54,177 nt of DNA from an uncultured delta proteobacterium (GCA_903906315.1 CAIVJW010000159.1:1-54177); one strand, 5' to 3'; positions 1 through 8,896 are shown, counted from the stretch's first letter. The notes: a model not told the origin generated them from the sequence alone. A program made the numbers and translations.

Positions 1-236
1 CCGGTCGCGCCCCCGGCCCCCGCCGCGCCGCCCGCGCTCGTCGTGACCGCGCCCCCGGCGCCGCCCGCGCTCGCGGTTCCCCCGCTCCCCTGCCCGCCCG
101 CGCCGCCGGCCGACGTGGACGTCGCGACGCCCTGCCCGCCCGCACCCGAGCCGGCGACGGGGTCGCCCCCGCCGCAGCCGATCGCACCCGCCGCGCCGAG
201 GAGGAGACCGACCATACGGTGAACGATCGCGCTCAC
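1..236 (-). CDS. Gly/Ala-rich lipoprotein, N-terminal part (runs off the window)
   Basis: The reverse strand encodes a short signal peptide ending in an AIGC lipobox, followed by a low-complexity Gly/Ala/Ser/Thr linker that continues past the window edge. I chose a GTG start at 236 because it overlaps the upstream TGA as GTGA and has a GGAAAG ribosome-binding site about 8 bases before it; an ATG at 215 is the alternative. Such linkers typically hold a surface or secreted domain away from the membrane in Myxococcota. The functional domain is not in the window, so no role can be given. It is the second gene of a pair with the MopE-like lipoprotein, and the overlap suggests co-translation. Confidence 0.7.
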   Translation of the reverse strand, partial: MSAIVHRMVGLLLGAAGAIGCGGGDPVAGSGAGGQGVATSTSAGGAGGQGSGGTASAGGAGGAVTTSAGGAAGAGGAT

Positions 237-1888
237 GGGCAGCTCTTTCCGCAGACGCTGGTGACCTCGCTGACGCAGAAGCTGTCCCACGACGTCGAGC
301 AGCAGAAGCTGTCCTGCGCGCAGACGCTCTGCACGCAGTTGCCCTGGCCGGAGTCGCACCCGCTCACCAGCGACGACCCGGTCGAGCAGATCGGGTGCGA
401 GCACGTGAACCCGCCGCCGTTGCACGACTGGCCACAATAGGTCGGCACCTCACCCACGCAGATCGAGTCCCACGATCCCGAGCAACAGTACGAGTCGGCG
501 TTGCAGACCGCGGTCGCGCAGGCGCTGCAGGCCTTCACGAGCGCGAGGCCGCTGACGCAGACGTCGTGCGCGCACTGCCCGCCCCCGCAGCCGTTGTCGA
601 CGGCGCCGTTGCAGTCGTCGTCGAGCCCGTTGCCGCAGACCTCGGCCTTCGCCGCCTGGTTCTGCGTGCAGGAGAGCCCGCCGCCCTTGCAGGTCATCGT
701 GCCGGCGCTGCAGATGCCGGACAGGCCGGTCACGCAGGCGCCCCCGCCGCCGACCGCGCCGTCGTCGGGCACACCATTGCAGTCGTCATCGAGGCCGTTG
801 CAGGACTCGGGTGCGGCCTGGACCGACTGCACGCAGGACAGCGCCCCGTTCTGGCAGGTCAGGACGCCGGCCGCGCACGCGCCGAGCAGGCCCGTCGCGC
901 ACGCCGCGCCGCCACCCGGGTTGCCGTTGTCGGGCACACCGTCGCAGTCGTCGTCCTGGCCATTGCAGCTCTCCGCCCCCGGCACGACCTTCGGGACGCA
1001 GGCGAGCCCGCCCCCCGAGCAGGCCATCGTCCCGGCCGCGCAGGCGCCCATCAGCCCCGTCGAGCAAGCGACGCCCGCGCCCTGCACGTCGTCGACCTGA
1101 CCATTGCAGTCGTCGTCGAGGCCGTTGCACGTCTCGGCGGAGGGCGGCACCGTCGGCGCGCACTGCTCGGCGGTCGCGCCGTTGTCGGTGACGCACTGGT
1201 TCGTGCCCTTCTGGCACACGCCCGGCAGGCCGGTGTCGCAAGGCTGCCCCTTGCCGGGAAACAGCTCGTCGACGAGCTGATTGCAGTTGTCGTCGACGCC
1301 GTTGCACGTCTCGGCCTTCGGCGCGGTCGGCACGCACGACACGGGCTTGCCGCCTTCGCACGCCGGGACCGTGACGGCGCAGCCGCCGACTCCGCACGTC
1401 TGCTCGGGCAGGTCGTCCGCCTTGCCGTTGCAGTCGTCGTCGGCGCCGTTGCACTTCTCCTTCGCGAGGGGCACGACCTCACCGACGCACGCGCCCCAGG
1501 CCCCCGCCGCGTCGCACGTCTGCTTGCCACCCTTGCACGCGCCCACTCCCGCGGTCTTCGCGGGGCCGCTGTAGCAGTCTTGCTCCTGGCCCGCGTGGCA
1601 CGCGCAGCCGTCGTCGACGACGCCGTTGCAGTCGTTGTCGAGGCCGTCACACGCCTCGGCCGCAGGGACGCACGCCGCGCCGCCCGCGCCGCCGCGGCCC
1701 GTCTCGCCGCCCGCGCCGGTGGCTCCCGCGCCGAAGCCGCCCGCGCTCGATCCGCCGGTGCTCGTGGTGCCGCCCCACGCGCCGCCCGCGCCCTCGGGGG
1801 CGAGGTCCTCGATGGACGCAGGCGCCGGGGTACAGGCGGAGACCGACAAGGGCACGGCGAAGCACAGGGCAGCGAGCCGACGAAGCAT
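233..1888 (-). CDS. MopE-like metal-binding-motif lipoprotein (551 aa)
   Basis: The start at 1888 gives a signal peptide MLRRLAALCFAVPLSVSAC with a lipobox Cys and is preceded by GGGAGG; the open frame extends further upstream but without a sensible N-terminus. After a Gly/Thr/Ser linker come seven repeats of the type CNGxDDDCNGxxDD. These match the putative metal-binding motif family named after the copper-binding protein MopE. The C-terminus carries two Cys-rich repeats of about 50 residues, each with a CC-x(3)-WD-x(2)-CV pattern, probably disulphide-stabilised outside the cell. Role inferred: surface-anchored protein that may bind calcium or copper. No catalytic motif is visible. Confidence 0.85.
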   Translation of the reverse strand: MLRRLAALCFAVPLSVSACTPAPASIEDLAPEGAGGAWGGTTSTGGSSAGGFGAGATGAGGETGRGGAGGAACVPAAEACDGLDNDCNGVVDDGCACHAGQEQDCYSGPAKTAGVGACKGGKQTCDAAGAWGACVGEVVPLAKEKCNGADDDCNGKADDLPEQTCGVGGCAVTVPACEGGKPVSCVPTAPKAETCNGVDDNCNQLVDELFPGKGQPCDTGLPGVCQKGTNQCVTDNGATAEQCAPTVPPSAETCNGLDDDCNGQVDDVQGAGVACSTGLMGACAAGTMACSGGGLACVPKVVPGAESCNGQDDDCDGVPDNGNPGGGAACATGLLGACAAGVLTCQNGALSCVQSVQAAPESCNGLDDDCNGVPDDGAVGGGGACVTGLSGICSAGTMTCKGGGLSCTQNQAAKAEVCGNGLDDDCNGAVDNGCGGGQCAHDVCVSGLALVKACSACATAVCNADSYCCSGSWDSICVGEVPTYCGQSCNGGGFTCSHPICSTGSSLVSGCDSGQGNCVQSVCAQDSFCCSTSWDSFCVSEVTSVCGKSCP

Positions 1889-1973
1889 GAATCCTCCCGG
1901 GGAATGAGGCGATCTCGCAAGGGTCGCAGTCTTCCTCGCGCACGACAAGCGATCCGCGCCTCCCCGGGGGCGG

Positions 1974-4031
1974 TTACCGCCTGAACCGCTCGAAGAAGCC
2001 GCGCTTCTCGGGCTCCGTGCTCTCGGCGACGCCCATCTTCGCCAGGGCGGCGCGCACGGCCTCGGCGAGACCGGGGGCGACCGGCGCGCGACGCATGAAC
2101 CCGAACAGGCCGCGCTCGCCCTTCTCACCCTTCAGCAGCTCGGCGAGAACGGCCGCCGTCCGGTCCCGGTCGCTGCTGCCCTGACCGGGGTGGTCGCCGA
2201 GCATCCGGGCGCACACCGCGCGGAGCTCGGTCGGGCGCTCGCGGTCCTCGAGCAGCTCGAGCGCGCGGGCGCGGGCGAGGTCGGGCCGGCCGTGGCGCGT
2301 CGCGATCGCGGCCATCGCCATGGTCAGGATCTCCGGATCCGCGTCCTGCAGCGCGCGGGTCACGATCGACGCGGCCTGCGCGCTGCCGACCGCGTCCATC
2401 GCGACGATCGCGGCGAAGCGCACCTCGGCGTCCGCGTGGTCGACGTGCGGCGCGGCGACGTCCTCGAGCGAGGAGTCGGGGTGCCGCGCGCCGAGCGTGA
2501 GCAGCAAGCGCAGCGCGGGCGCCTCCAGGTTGGGCACGCGCAGCGCCGCGACGATGGCGCCGGGGGAGTTCATCCGGTCGAGCAGGTGATAGACGCGGTC
2601 CATCTGCGCGTTCACGCCCGACATCGCGAAGTGGGCGGCGACCGCCATGGCCCCCGGCTCGCCGATCGCCGCGAGCAGGTGCGCGAGCCCCTCGTCCTTC
2701 TCGGTCGCGTAGCGCGAGATGCACTCCTGGATCTCCTTCGTGGAGAGCATCTTGTTCAGCGCCGTCCGCGCCGGCGAGTGCCCGGCCTGCGCGGCGTGAT
2801 AAAGGCGCTCGGCGACCTCGGCGCACTCCTGGTACCGCCGGTTGGCGAAGTCGAGGCGCCCGAGCTTGCCGAGCAGCCCGATCGATCGCGGGTTGTCGAA
2901 GCGAACCTCGGGGAAGCGCCCCGAGGCGCGCTCGACGTGCAGCGCCTCGGCGAGGATCCAGTCCTGGAGATCGGCGGGCAGCTCCTCGAGCTTCAGGATC
3001 TCGTTCTCGTAGAGCATGCGGAGCACGGGCTCCGCCTCCGGCATGTGCTCGACCGACAGCCGCGCCGCGCAGAGCCCCACCGCCTCGCGCAGCGTCGACC
3101 CATCGACGCCCGCGTCGTCCGCCGCGAGCGCCTCGCAGAGCCGGCGGGTGAGGTCGATCGCGGGCCGCGGCGCCAGCGACTCGATGATGAGCGGCGTGAT
3201 CGGGATCTCCTCGAGCCCCTCGATGTGAGCGATGTCCTGCTGGATGCGGGACGCATTGAGGACGAGCTGCTTGAGCAGCTCCCCGTTGTTGATGGGGCGA
3301 ACGATGTCCTGAAAGATCTGGCGCTTGGCCTTGACGATCGCGGCGTGGCCGAGGTTCTTGAACATCGGCAGGAGGCGCAGGTCGCGGCGCAGGCGTGCGA
3401 GGCACATCCGGATTTGCCACGGCAGGTCGAAGTCGCGCGAGGCGACGTCGTTCGACAGCAGGACCGAGACGTTGAAGACCTGGTCGTCGAGGAGCGCCTG
3501 GCCGATGTCGAACTCGTGCCCTGGTGTCACGGGCCGGCTCAGCACCGAGACGAGCCCGATGAACTCCTTGAGCGTCACGCCGTTGCGGAAGGCCAGGAGC
3601 ACGAGGCTGTGCCGGTCGAAGTACTCGACGAACCGGGGGACGAAGAGCGAGTAGACGCCGGCCGGCATGATGTCCGACATGCGGAGTCGGCCGGCCCCGA
3701 GGCCGTCGACGAAGATCTCCGGCGGGGTCGTGCGGTTGAGCAGGTACGCGACCTGCGGGTTGTCCGCGAGGAAGTGGACGAGCATCTTGTAGAGGGGCTC
3801 GCCGACCTCGTGGTGCGCCGGGTGATCGGCCCCGTAGTAGGCCGCCTTGTTGACGCTCTGGACGAGCTCGCGGGTGAACTCCGAGAGCTGGTCCTTCTGC
3901 TCGCGCGAGAGCTTCGCGGCGCGGTCGGCGTCGTCGGGGGAATGGGCGCCGGGCGCGGCCTCGGGAGCCGTCGCTCCGTGGGGGGAAGCGGCGGTCGTCG
4001 CGCTGGCTGGATTGGTGGCTGGCCCCGGCAT
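1974..4031 (-). CDS. HEAT-repeat-like hypothetical protein (685 aa)
   Basis: Soluble protein with no signal peptide or membrane segment. The first 45 residues are Ala/Pro/Thr-rich and likely disordered. The rest is alpha-helical in character, and the C-terminal third (about residues 460-640) has paired helices with recurring DADPEIL and HADAEVRFAAIVAMDAVG stretches typical of HEAT or Armadillo repeats. The last residues are basic (FFERFRR). I do not recognise the N-terminal domain. Proteins of this build are frequent in Polyangia and usually act as scaffolds, but nothing here identifies a partner. The ATG at 4031 has an AGGATGG about 10 bases upstream. It stands alone between two lipoprotein genes on the same strand. 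Confidence 0.7.
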   Translation of the reverse strand: MPGPATNPASATTAASPHGATAPEAAPGAHSPDDADRAAKLSREQKDQLSEFTRELVQSVNKAAYYGADHPAHHEVGEPLYKMLVHFLADNPQVAYLLNRTTPPEIFVDGLGAGRLRMSDIMPAGVYSLFVPRFVEYFDRHSLVLLAFRNGVTLKEFIGLVSVLSRPVTPGHEFDIGQALLDDQVFNVSVLLSNDVASRDFDLPWQIRMCLARLRRDLRLLPMFKNLGHAAIVKAKRQIFQDIVRPINNGELLKQLVLNASRIQQDIAHIEGLEEIPITPLIIESLAPRPAIDLTRRLCEALAADDAGVDGSTLREAVGLCAARLSVEHMPEAEPVLRMLYENEILKLEELPADLQDWILAEALHVERASGRFPEVRFDNPRSIGLLGKLGRLDFANRRYQECAEVAERLYHAAQAGHSPARTALNKMLSTKEIQECISRYATEKDEGLAHLLAAIGEPGAMAVAAHFAMSGVNAQMDRVYHLLDRMNSPGAIVAALRVPNLEAPALRLLLTLGARHPDSSLEDVAAPHVDHADAEVRFAAIVAMDAVGSAQAASIVTRALQDADPEILTMAMAAIATRHGRPDLARARALELLEDRERPTELRAVCARMLGDHPGQGSSDRDRTAAVLAELLKGEKGERGLFGFMRRAPVAPGLAEAVRAALAKMGVAESTEPEKRGFFERFRR

Positions 4032-4128
4032 TGCGAGGCCATCCTATCACCGAGCCGTCGAGGCGAGCCGGGTATCCCCGCGCGCCGCTTCCGGGCCGCG
4101 CGCGGGCGCCCGCGGCGGTCGGCGGCCG

Positions 4129-4162
4129 GCGCCTGCTTGCGCACGGGGCGGAAAGCAGGCGC
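4129..4162 (-). terminator. Inverted repeat just past the PD40 lipoprotein stop
   Basis: A perfect 10-base inverted repeat (GCGCCTGCTT and AAGCAGGCGC, 14-base loop) lies 15 bases beyond the stop codon of the lipoprotein gene ending at 4178. There is no T-run, so it is an intrinsic terminator only in a loose sense; it could equally protect the mRNA 3' end. Confidence 0.45.
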
Positions 4163-4177
4163 GGCGCGCGACGCGGA

Positions 4178-6316
4178 TCAGATGTGCGGCTTCGGCTGGC
4201 AGAAGCCGTCCAGGCAGATGTTCGTCTTGTCGCAGCAGTCGGCGCCCACCTTGCACGAGTTGCCCTCGGCGGAGCACTGCCCGGGAGGCGGCGGATCGCC
4301 GCACGAGAGCTTGCCGGTCTGCGGGTCCTTCAGGCACTGACCGTTGCAGCAGTCGACGCCGCTCGCGCAGTCCTCGCCGACGGCCTTGCACGGGTCGAGC
4401 GCGTAATACGCATTCTCGCTCTTGCCGCAGTCCTCCTGGCCGCGCACGTAGAACGGCGGGTGCGACGGGTCGACGCCGGGGACCGGCGGGTCGTCGACGG
4501 CGGTGATCCAGAGCTGCTGGCGGCTGGCGCCGACGAGGCGATTGCCATAATCGCGGCGCGTGATGAACACGATCCAGTAGTAGCCGCCCGCGCGGAGGGG
4601 AGCGAACACCGGGTTGAAGCTCTTCTGGCCCGGATCGCCGGCCTTGGCGAGCTCCTGGACCGACAGGCCGTCGGTCGACGTGAGCCAGAGCGTGCCCTTG
4701 TCGATGGATCGCGATCCGTAGGTCGGCCGCCCGTACGCGAGGTACTTCGAATCGGGGGAGAAGCTCGGGTACGCGGGGCGCCCGGCCCCGCCCGCCTGCG
4801 GGACGATCATCTTCGTGTTCGACACCGTGACGCCGTCGGCCGCGACGTCCGCGACCGCGAGGTAGCCCGTGGTCGCGTCGAACACCCAGCCGCCGCCGGA
4901 GAGGCCGCAGATGCCCGCGAGGAGCTTGCCGTCGGGCGACCAGGCGGGCTCGCCGCAGCCATTGCCCATCGCGTTCGGGTTGAGCACGGCGCCGCCGATC
5001 GCGTCGACGATCTGGAGCGTGGCATTCGCCGGCGAGAAGCCGGTGTTGTCACTGCCGAGGAGCTTGTCGCCCTTGTCGTTGTAGGCGGAGAAGATGTACT
5101 TGCCCGAGGGCTTCTGCGGGCTGATCTCGGCGTACGCGGACGGGTTCTGGTCGAGCGCGACGGTGTAGAGCGGCCCGTTTCCGTCGTTGAACTCGGCCGC
5201 CATGCGCTGGCCGTTGCGGCTGACGGTGTGGCAGCCGAAGCAGGCCCCCGGCTTGAAGAACTCGTCGGGCTGGTCGCTGTCGGGCTTGATGCGGAGGATG
5301 CGGCCCGTCGAGGCGTTGCCGCACTGGTCGGGGAGCTCCCAGTAGTAGATGCTGCCGTGGAGGCGGCCCTGAGCGACGTGCCAGGTCTGCTTCACGGGCT
5401 GGTAGGCCTGCCCGTTGCTGGCGCGCGCGAGCGAGACCAGGAGCGGGTCGACCTGCGCGCCCGCGCCGGAGCTCTCGACCGCGTCCCAGTCGGCCTGCGG
5501 AAGGAGCTTGCGCGCCGGCGGCGGCGCCGCGAAAAACGCCGTGTAGGAGTAGTACTTCTCGACGAGCTGGATCCGGTAGACGTCGCCGGCCTGCGTGCCA
5601 TTCCACTGCACCTCGGGGGCGAGCACGGCGAGCGGAAAGACCGTCTCGTCGAGCGGGTAGACGACGCTCATCGACGGGTCGGCGCCGACGGGTGCGTCGA
5701 AGAGGGCTATCTGCTGCGGGGCGAGGCCGGCCTCGTTCACCGTGTGGGTGACGAAGACCTCGACCGTCGTCTCGGCCTTCAGGTTCTGGTAGACGGCGAA
5801 GAGCTTGCCGATGCCGCCGACCTTGCCCGTGGGCGTGAACACGCCCGCCGCGTCGAGGTCGCCGATCTCCGGTCGGGTATAGGTGAAGGTCGTCTGGAGC
5901 GTCACGTCGGCGCCGTTGACGATCGCCTTGATCGGCTGCTTGGGGACGTTCTGATCGTCGACCTTGAGCTGGACGGGGGCGGGCACGATGACGAGGATCT
6001 GGGGCTTCTGGCCGCCCTGGCCCTGGCCGCCTTGCGCCGCGCCGCCCTGCGCCGCGCCGCCTTGCGCCGCGCCGCCCTGCCCCTGGCCGCCCGCCTGCGT
6101 GGCGCCGCCCTGCCCCGTGCCGCCCGCGTGCGTCGCGCCGCCCGCGTGGCTTCCGCCCGATCCGGTGATCGCCACGCCGCCCGCGCCGGTCTGCGTGCCC
6201 GTGCCGCCTCCGGTCGTTTCGTCGCCCGTCGAGCCATCCCCGAAGGCGCTGCTCGGCGTGCCGCCGCACGCGACCGTCACGATCGCGAAAAGGAGAACGT
6301 ATGCCCATCGTCTCAT
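4178..6316 (-). CDS. PD40/TolB-like lipoprotein with one haem c motif and Cys-rich tail (712 aa)
   Basis: The signal peptide ends in a VACGG lipobox (Cys 17), followed by a Gly/Gln/Ala linker of about 70 residues. A TolB/PD40-type beta-propeller region follows; blocks such as AWSPDGKLL and SFSPDSKYLAYG are the typical WD-like PD40 signatures. Near residue 359 a single CFGCH motif is a covalent haem c site, set in a CHTVS context seen in PD40 lipoproteins of Polyangia. The C-terminal 75 residues contain about 12 cysteines in DCCNGQC and DCCDKTN patterns, a small disulphide-rich module. Role inferred: outer-surface binding protein with possible electron-transfer capacity. The start lacks a clear ribosome-binding site. 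Confidence 0.75.
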   Translation of the reverse strand: MRRWAYVLLFAIVTVACGGTPSSAFGDGSTGDETTGGGTGTQTGAGGVAITGSGGSHAGGATHAGGTGQGGATQAGGQGQGGAAQGGAAQGGAAQGGQGQGGQKPQILVIVPAPVQLKVDDQNVPKQPIKAIVNGADVTLQTTFTYTRPEIGDLDAAGVFTPTGKVGGIGKLFAVYQNLKAETTVEVFVTHTVNEAGLAPQQIALFDAPVGADPSMSVVYPLDETVFPLAVLAPEVQWNGTQAGDVYRIQLVEKYYSYTAFFAAPPPARKLLPQADWDAVESSGAGAQVDPLLVSLARASNGQAYQPVKQTWHVAQGRLHGSIYYWELPDQCGNASTGRILRIKPDSDQPDEFFKPGACFGCHTVSRNGQRMAAEFNDGNGPLYTVALDQNPSAYAEISPQKPSGKYIFSAYNDKGDKLLGSDNTGFSPANATLQIVDAIGGAVLNPNAMGNGCGEPAWSPDGKLLAGICGLSGGGWVFDATTGYLAVADVAADGVTVSNTKMIVPQAGGAGRPAYPSFSPDSKYLAYGRPTYGSRSIDKGTLWLTSTDGLSVQELAKAGDPGQKSFNPVFAPLRAGGYYWIVFITRRDYGNRLVGASRQQLWITAVDDPPVPGVDPSHPPFYVRGQEDCGKSENAYYALDPCKAVGEDCASGVDCCNGQCLKDPQTGKLSCGDPPPPGQCSAEGNSCKVGADCCDKTNICLDGFCQPKPHI
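6031..6090 (-). repeat. 15-base tandem repeat in a lipoprotein linker
   Basis: Four consecutive 15-base units (the last one diverged) encode repeated AAQGG in the linker of the PD40 lipoprotein. Because the unit is in frame, slippage would lengthen or shorten the linker without breaking the gene. Confidence 0.8.
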
Positions 6317-6449
6317 GGTGAGGATGGTAACCGACGTGGGCCGGCAACCAAGCGTAATGGCGAGATCCGCTCGGAACCGCGCGTTTCGAGGGCCCGAGTC
6401 GGCGCGCCCCGGCGCGGTCTGCGCCGGCGGACGCGCCGCCGCGGGCGCT

Positions 6450-8300
6450 TCAGTGGAAGGTGAGGCCCACGTAGGTGATGGGCGCGCCGGAGCCGAATGC
6501 GTCGACGGTGACGTCCTTGCCGGCGGGGAAGAGATCGTAGAGCTTCTTCATCGACCCGACCTCGTAGATCACGCCCTGCCACGGGACCGCCCAGACCGCC
6601 TGCTGGCCGTGCGTGATCGCGTACTCGAGCGCGTGATCCTTGCGCACCTTCGTCGCCTCGTCGGCGATGTCGGCGAAGGTCAGGTTGGTCTCGGCCCAGC
6701 CGTACCAGTGCGCGTAGTCGGGGTTCATGTGATAGGCCCCGTGCCACGTCTTGACCTGATCGTACTTGTACATCTTGAAGAAGAGCCGCTCGATCCTCGA
6801 CAGATCGCGGTAGAGCATCGACCCGCCGAGGAGGATGGCGCCGATCGCGTCCGGGTTCGCAGGGCGGGACTCCGGGCTCGGCGTGACGAGGCCGTCGTGG
6901 CTCAGCGCGCGAATGATGTCCTCGGCCTCGTGGGTGACGGACGCCGCGTTCACGTGCAGGCCGTCGGCGACCCCGAGGCGCGCCTCCGCGAAGGGCTTGT
7001 CGTGGCAGGGGCTGCACGCGCTCACCATCTCGGCGCGGCGCGCGGCGAGGACCTCGGGCGGGTCGACCACCTGCTTGACGACGCCGTCGAGATCGCCCGG
7101 AAATACCGAGTCCTGCACGCCGTCGGCGCCCGTCATGTCGTACGGCGCGCCCGGGTCGTAGGCCGGGTTCTCGTTCAAGGCGCCGTTCGCGAGGACGTAC
7201 GGCAGCTCGCCGGCGCGCGTGAACGAGACGTGCGTGTCGCGCCCGCCGACGGGCCCGAACGCCATGCCGAAGGACAGGTCGTGATCGGTGAAGAGGCCGT
7301 TCGGGCCCTGGACCTTGCGGCCCAGGTGGCAGGTCGCGCAGGTCGGGCCGCCCCCGACGTCGCCCTGGAGCGCCCAGCGGACGCCGTGCTTGGAGGACTC
7401 GTAGGCTTCGTATTGGGGATGATCGGGGCCCATGTGGCACGTGCCGCAGGCGAGCGGCTCGCGCGCCTCGCGGACGTGGAACGTGTGGCGCGCGTGGCAG
7501 CCGTCGCAGCGGGCCTCGGTGTCGTGGCACTGGGTGCACGTCGCGACGCCGCCCGAGAGCGGGTCGGCGCCCGAGCAGGGCGGCAGGTCGTCGTAGCGGC
7601 CGGCCTCGTAGACGCGCTGCATGCCGATCGCGTGGCGGTTCGCCTGGTGGCCCCGGTACTGGTCGGGGTGGCACTTGCCGCACGTGGCCGCGGTGGGCAT
7701 GGCGCTGTGGCCGGCGTAGTTGCCCATGTCGCCGCCGTGGCAGTCCTGGCACGACACGCTCGAGGCCATCGTGCTCGCCAGGTAGTCGGCGATGAGCTGC
7801 GGCTGCTTCTGCTGGTGGCAGCTCATGCACGGGTAGCTCTTGCCCACGAAGCCCTGGAAGACGAGGTCCTGCGTCGTCGGCACGCCGGCGAGGATCGAGA
7901 CGGTCGCGCGGACGTCCGGGTAGAGGCCCTGGTGCGCGGTCAGCTCGTACACGCCGACGGGCAGCTCGGCGAACGCATAGGTGCCGTCGATCCCGCTCAG
8001 GACCGGCGCGGCGAGCGGCGGCTCGAGGCTCACCTCGGCCGACCCCACGGCCATGCCGTCGACGTTCTGGGTGAGCGTGCCGGAGAGCGCGCCGACGGCG
8101 TCGCCCGGATCACCCTTGGGCCCCTTCGCGCCGAGCTCGCCCTTCGATCCGACCGCGCCGGGCGGGCCGACCTCGCCGCGCGCGCCCTGGGGCCCCGTCG
8201 GGCCCTGCGCGCCGGCAGGGCCAGCGTCCCCGGTGCAGGCGATCAGCAGGGCCGCCGCGATCGAGAGGACCGGGTGGACGGGAACGCGCCACGTCGTCAT
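6450..8300 (-). CDS. Octahaem HAO-family cytochrome lipoprotein with collagen-like stalk (616 aa)
   Basis: The start at 8300 follows GGAGG by 8 bases and opens a lipoprotein signal with lipobox LIAC (Cys 22). Residues 24-68 are about 15 uninterrupted Gly-X-Y collagen-like triplets. Residues 70-150 form a carboxypeptidase-regulatory-like beta sandwich. From residue 158 there are eight CxxCH haem motifs (158, 184, 207, 255, 265, 285, 321, 429). The surroundings, SKHGVRW before haem 7 and HGAYHMNPDYAHWYGW near residue 520, fit the hydroxylamine oxidoreductase/octahaem nitrite reductase superfamily. Members oxidise hydroxylamine or reduce nitrite, hydroxylamine or sulphur oxyanions; the substrate here is unknown. 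Location inferred: lipid-anchored, periplasmic or on the outer surface. No electron-carrier gene adjoins except the monohaem lipoprotein. Confidence 0.85.
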   Translation of the reverse strand: MTTWRVPVHPVLSIAAALLIACTGDAGPAGAQGPTGPQGARGEVGPPGAVGSKGELGAKGPKGDPGDAVGALSGTLTQNVDGMAVGSAEVSLEPPLAAPVLSGIDGTYAFAELPVGVYELTAHQGLYPDVRATVSILAGVPTTQDLVFQGFVGKSYPCMSCHQQKQPQLIADYLASTMASSVSCQDCHGGDMGNYAGHSAMPTAATCGKCHPDQYRGHQANRHAIGMQRVYEAGRYDDLPPCSGADPLSGGVATCTQCHDTEARCDGCHARHTFHVREAREPLACGTCHMGPDHPQYEAYESSKHGVRWALQGDVGGGPTCATCHLGRKVQGPNGLFTDHDLSFGMAFGPVGGRDTHVSFTRAGELPYVLANGALNENPAYDPGAPYDMTGADGVQDSVFPGDLDGVVKQVVDPPEVLAARRAEMVSACSPCHDKPFAEARLGVADGLHVNAASVTHEAEDIIRALSHDGLVTPSPESRPANPDAIGAILLGGSMLYRDLSRIERLFFKMYKYDQVKTWHGAYHMNPDYAHWYGWAETNLTFADIADEATKVRKDHALEYAITHGQQAVWAVPWQGVIYEVGSMKKLYDLFPAGKDVTVDAFGSGAPITYVGLTFH

Positions 8301-8606
8301 GGGGACCGCCTCCGTGCTTCGCGCGCCATGCGCACGGCTCACCGTAGGGGCCCGCGCGGCGCGTGAGCAGGGGGCGGGCGCGCACGGCTGACATCCGTCA
8401 GCGGAGGGGCCAAGCGGGACGGATTTTCGGGCGCCCGATCGGGCGCTACCGGGCCCGGGACCGCCCGGGAGCGGCGGGGCCCCCGGGATCCGAGGCCTTT
8501 TTGGCCTCCCGGGGGCCGTTGCGTTCACGAGGCGGCCCTCGCGGCCGAGGCGTGCTAGAAGGGCTGCCCCGAGCGTCGGCGCGATCATGCGCCTCCTGGA
8601 GAATCC
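8301..8606. other. Divergent intergenic region upstream of the octahaem gene and rpsU
   Basis: No gene is visible in these 306 bases. They must hold the promoters of both divergent genes. A TAGAAG at 8556, preceded by TGC, is a possible -10 element for rpsU, but no convincing -35 lies at the right distance. The main structure is the long hairpin listed separately. Confidence 0.6.
8478..8517. other. Strong hairpin upstream of rpsU
   Basis: Nine base pairs (GGCCCCCGG with CCGGGGGCC), a five-base bulge on one side, then six pairs (GAGGCC with GGCCTC) closed by a five-T loop. It lies 90 bases before the rpsU start and between divergent genes, so it does not end either one. It could be a leader structure if transcription starts upstream of it, or an insulator between the two promoters. 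Confidence 0.6.
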
Positions 8607-8837
8607 ATGCCGAGCGATGCGATCCAGTGCAAGCCCCTCGAGGTCGCCGTCGGCGACCGGGGCATCGAACGCGCCATCAAGCACCTGAAGCGCAAGGTGG
8701 CGACGGAGGGCATCCTCCGCGAGCTGAAGATGCGGCGCCATTACATGAAGCCGAGCATCAAGCGCCGGAAGAAGCAGGCCGAGGCCGCGCGTCGCCGTCG
8801 CAAGCGTGCCCGCATGGACGCGGCTCCCCGCACCTAG
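8607..8837 (+). CDS. rpsU: Small ribosomal subunit protein bS21
   Basis: 76 residues, very basic, with the family's arrangement: an N-terminal beta segment (PLEVAVGDRGIERAIKHLKR), then KVATEGILRELKMRRHYMKPS and a long Arg/Lys-rich C-terminal helix (RRKKQAEAARRRRKRAR). bS21 sits on the 30S platform near the anti-Shine-Dalgarno and helps initiation. The ATG at 8607 is preceded by CTGGAG. Length is normal. It is followed by a strong hairpin at 8897-8919 and stands apart from any other ribosomal gene. Confidence 0.95.
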   Translation: MPSDAIQCKPLEVAVGDRGIERAIKHLKRKVATEGILRELKMRRHYMKPSIKRRKKQAEAARRRRKRARMDAAPRT

Positions 8838-8896
8838 TCACGAACCGTCGGACGCTGGGCCCCCATCGGCCTGGCCCGACGACGAGCTCGATCGGT

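Noticed and set aside
395-1984. 529-codon open frame on the plus strand
   Set aside because: Antisense of the MopE-like repeats; the Val/Ala/Asp pattern simply mirrors the repeats.
2190-6463. Long plus-strand frames of 716 and 810 codons
   Set aside because: Antisense shadows of the HEAT-like protein and PD40 lipoprotein genes; composition typical of GC-driven open frames.
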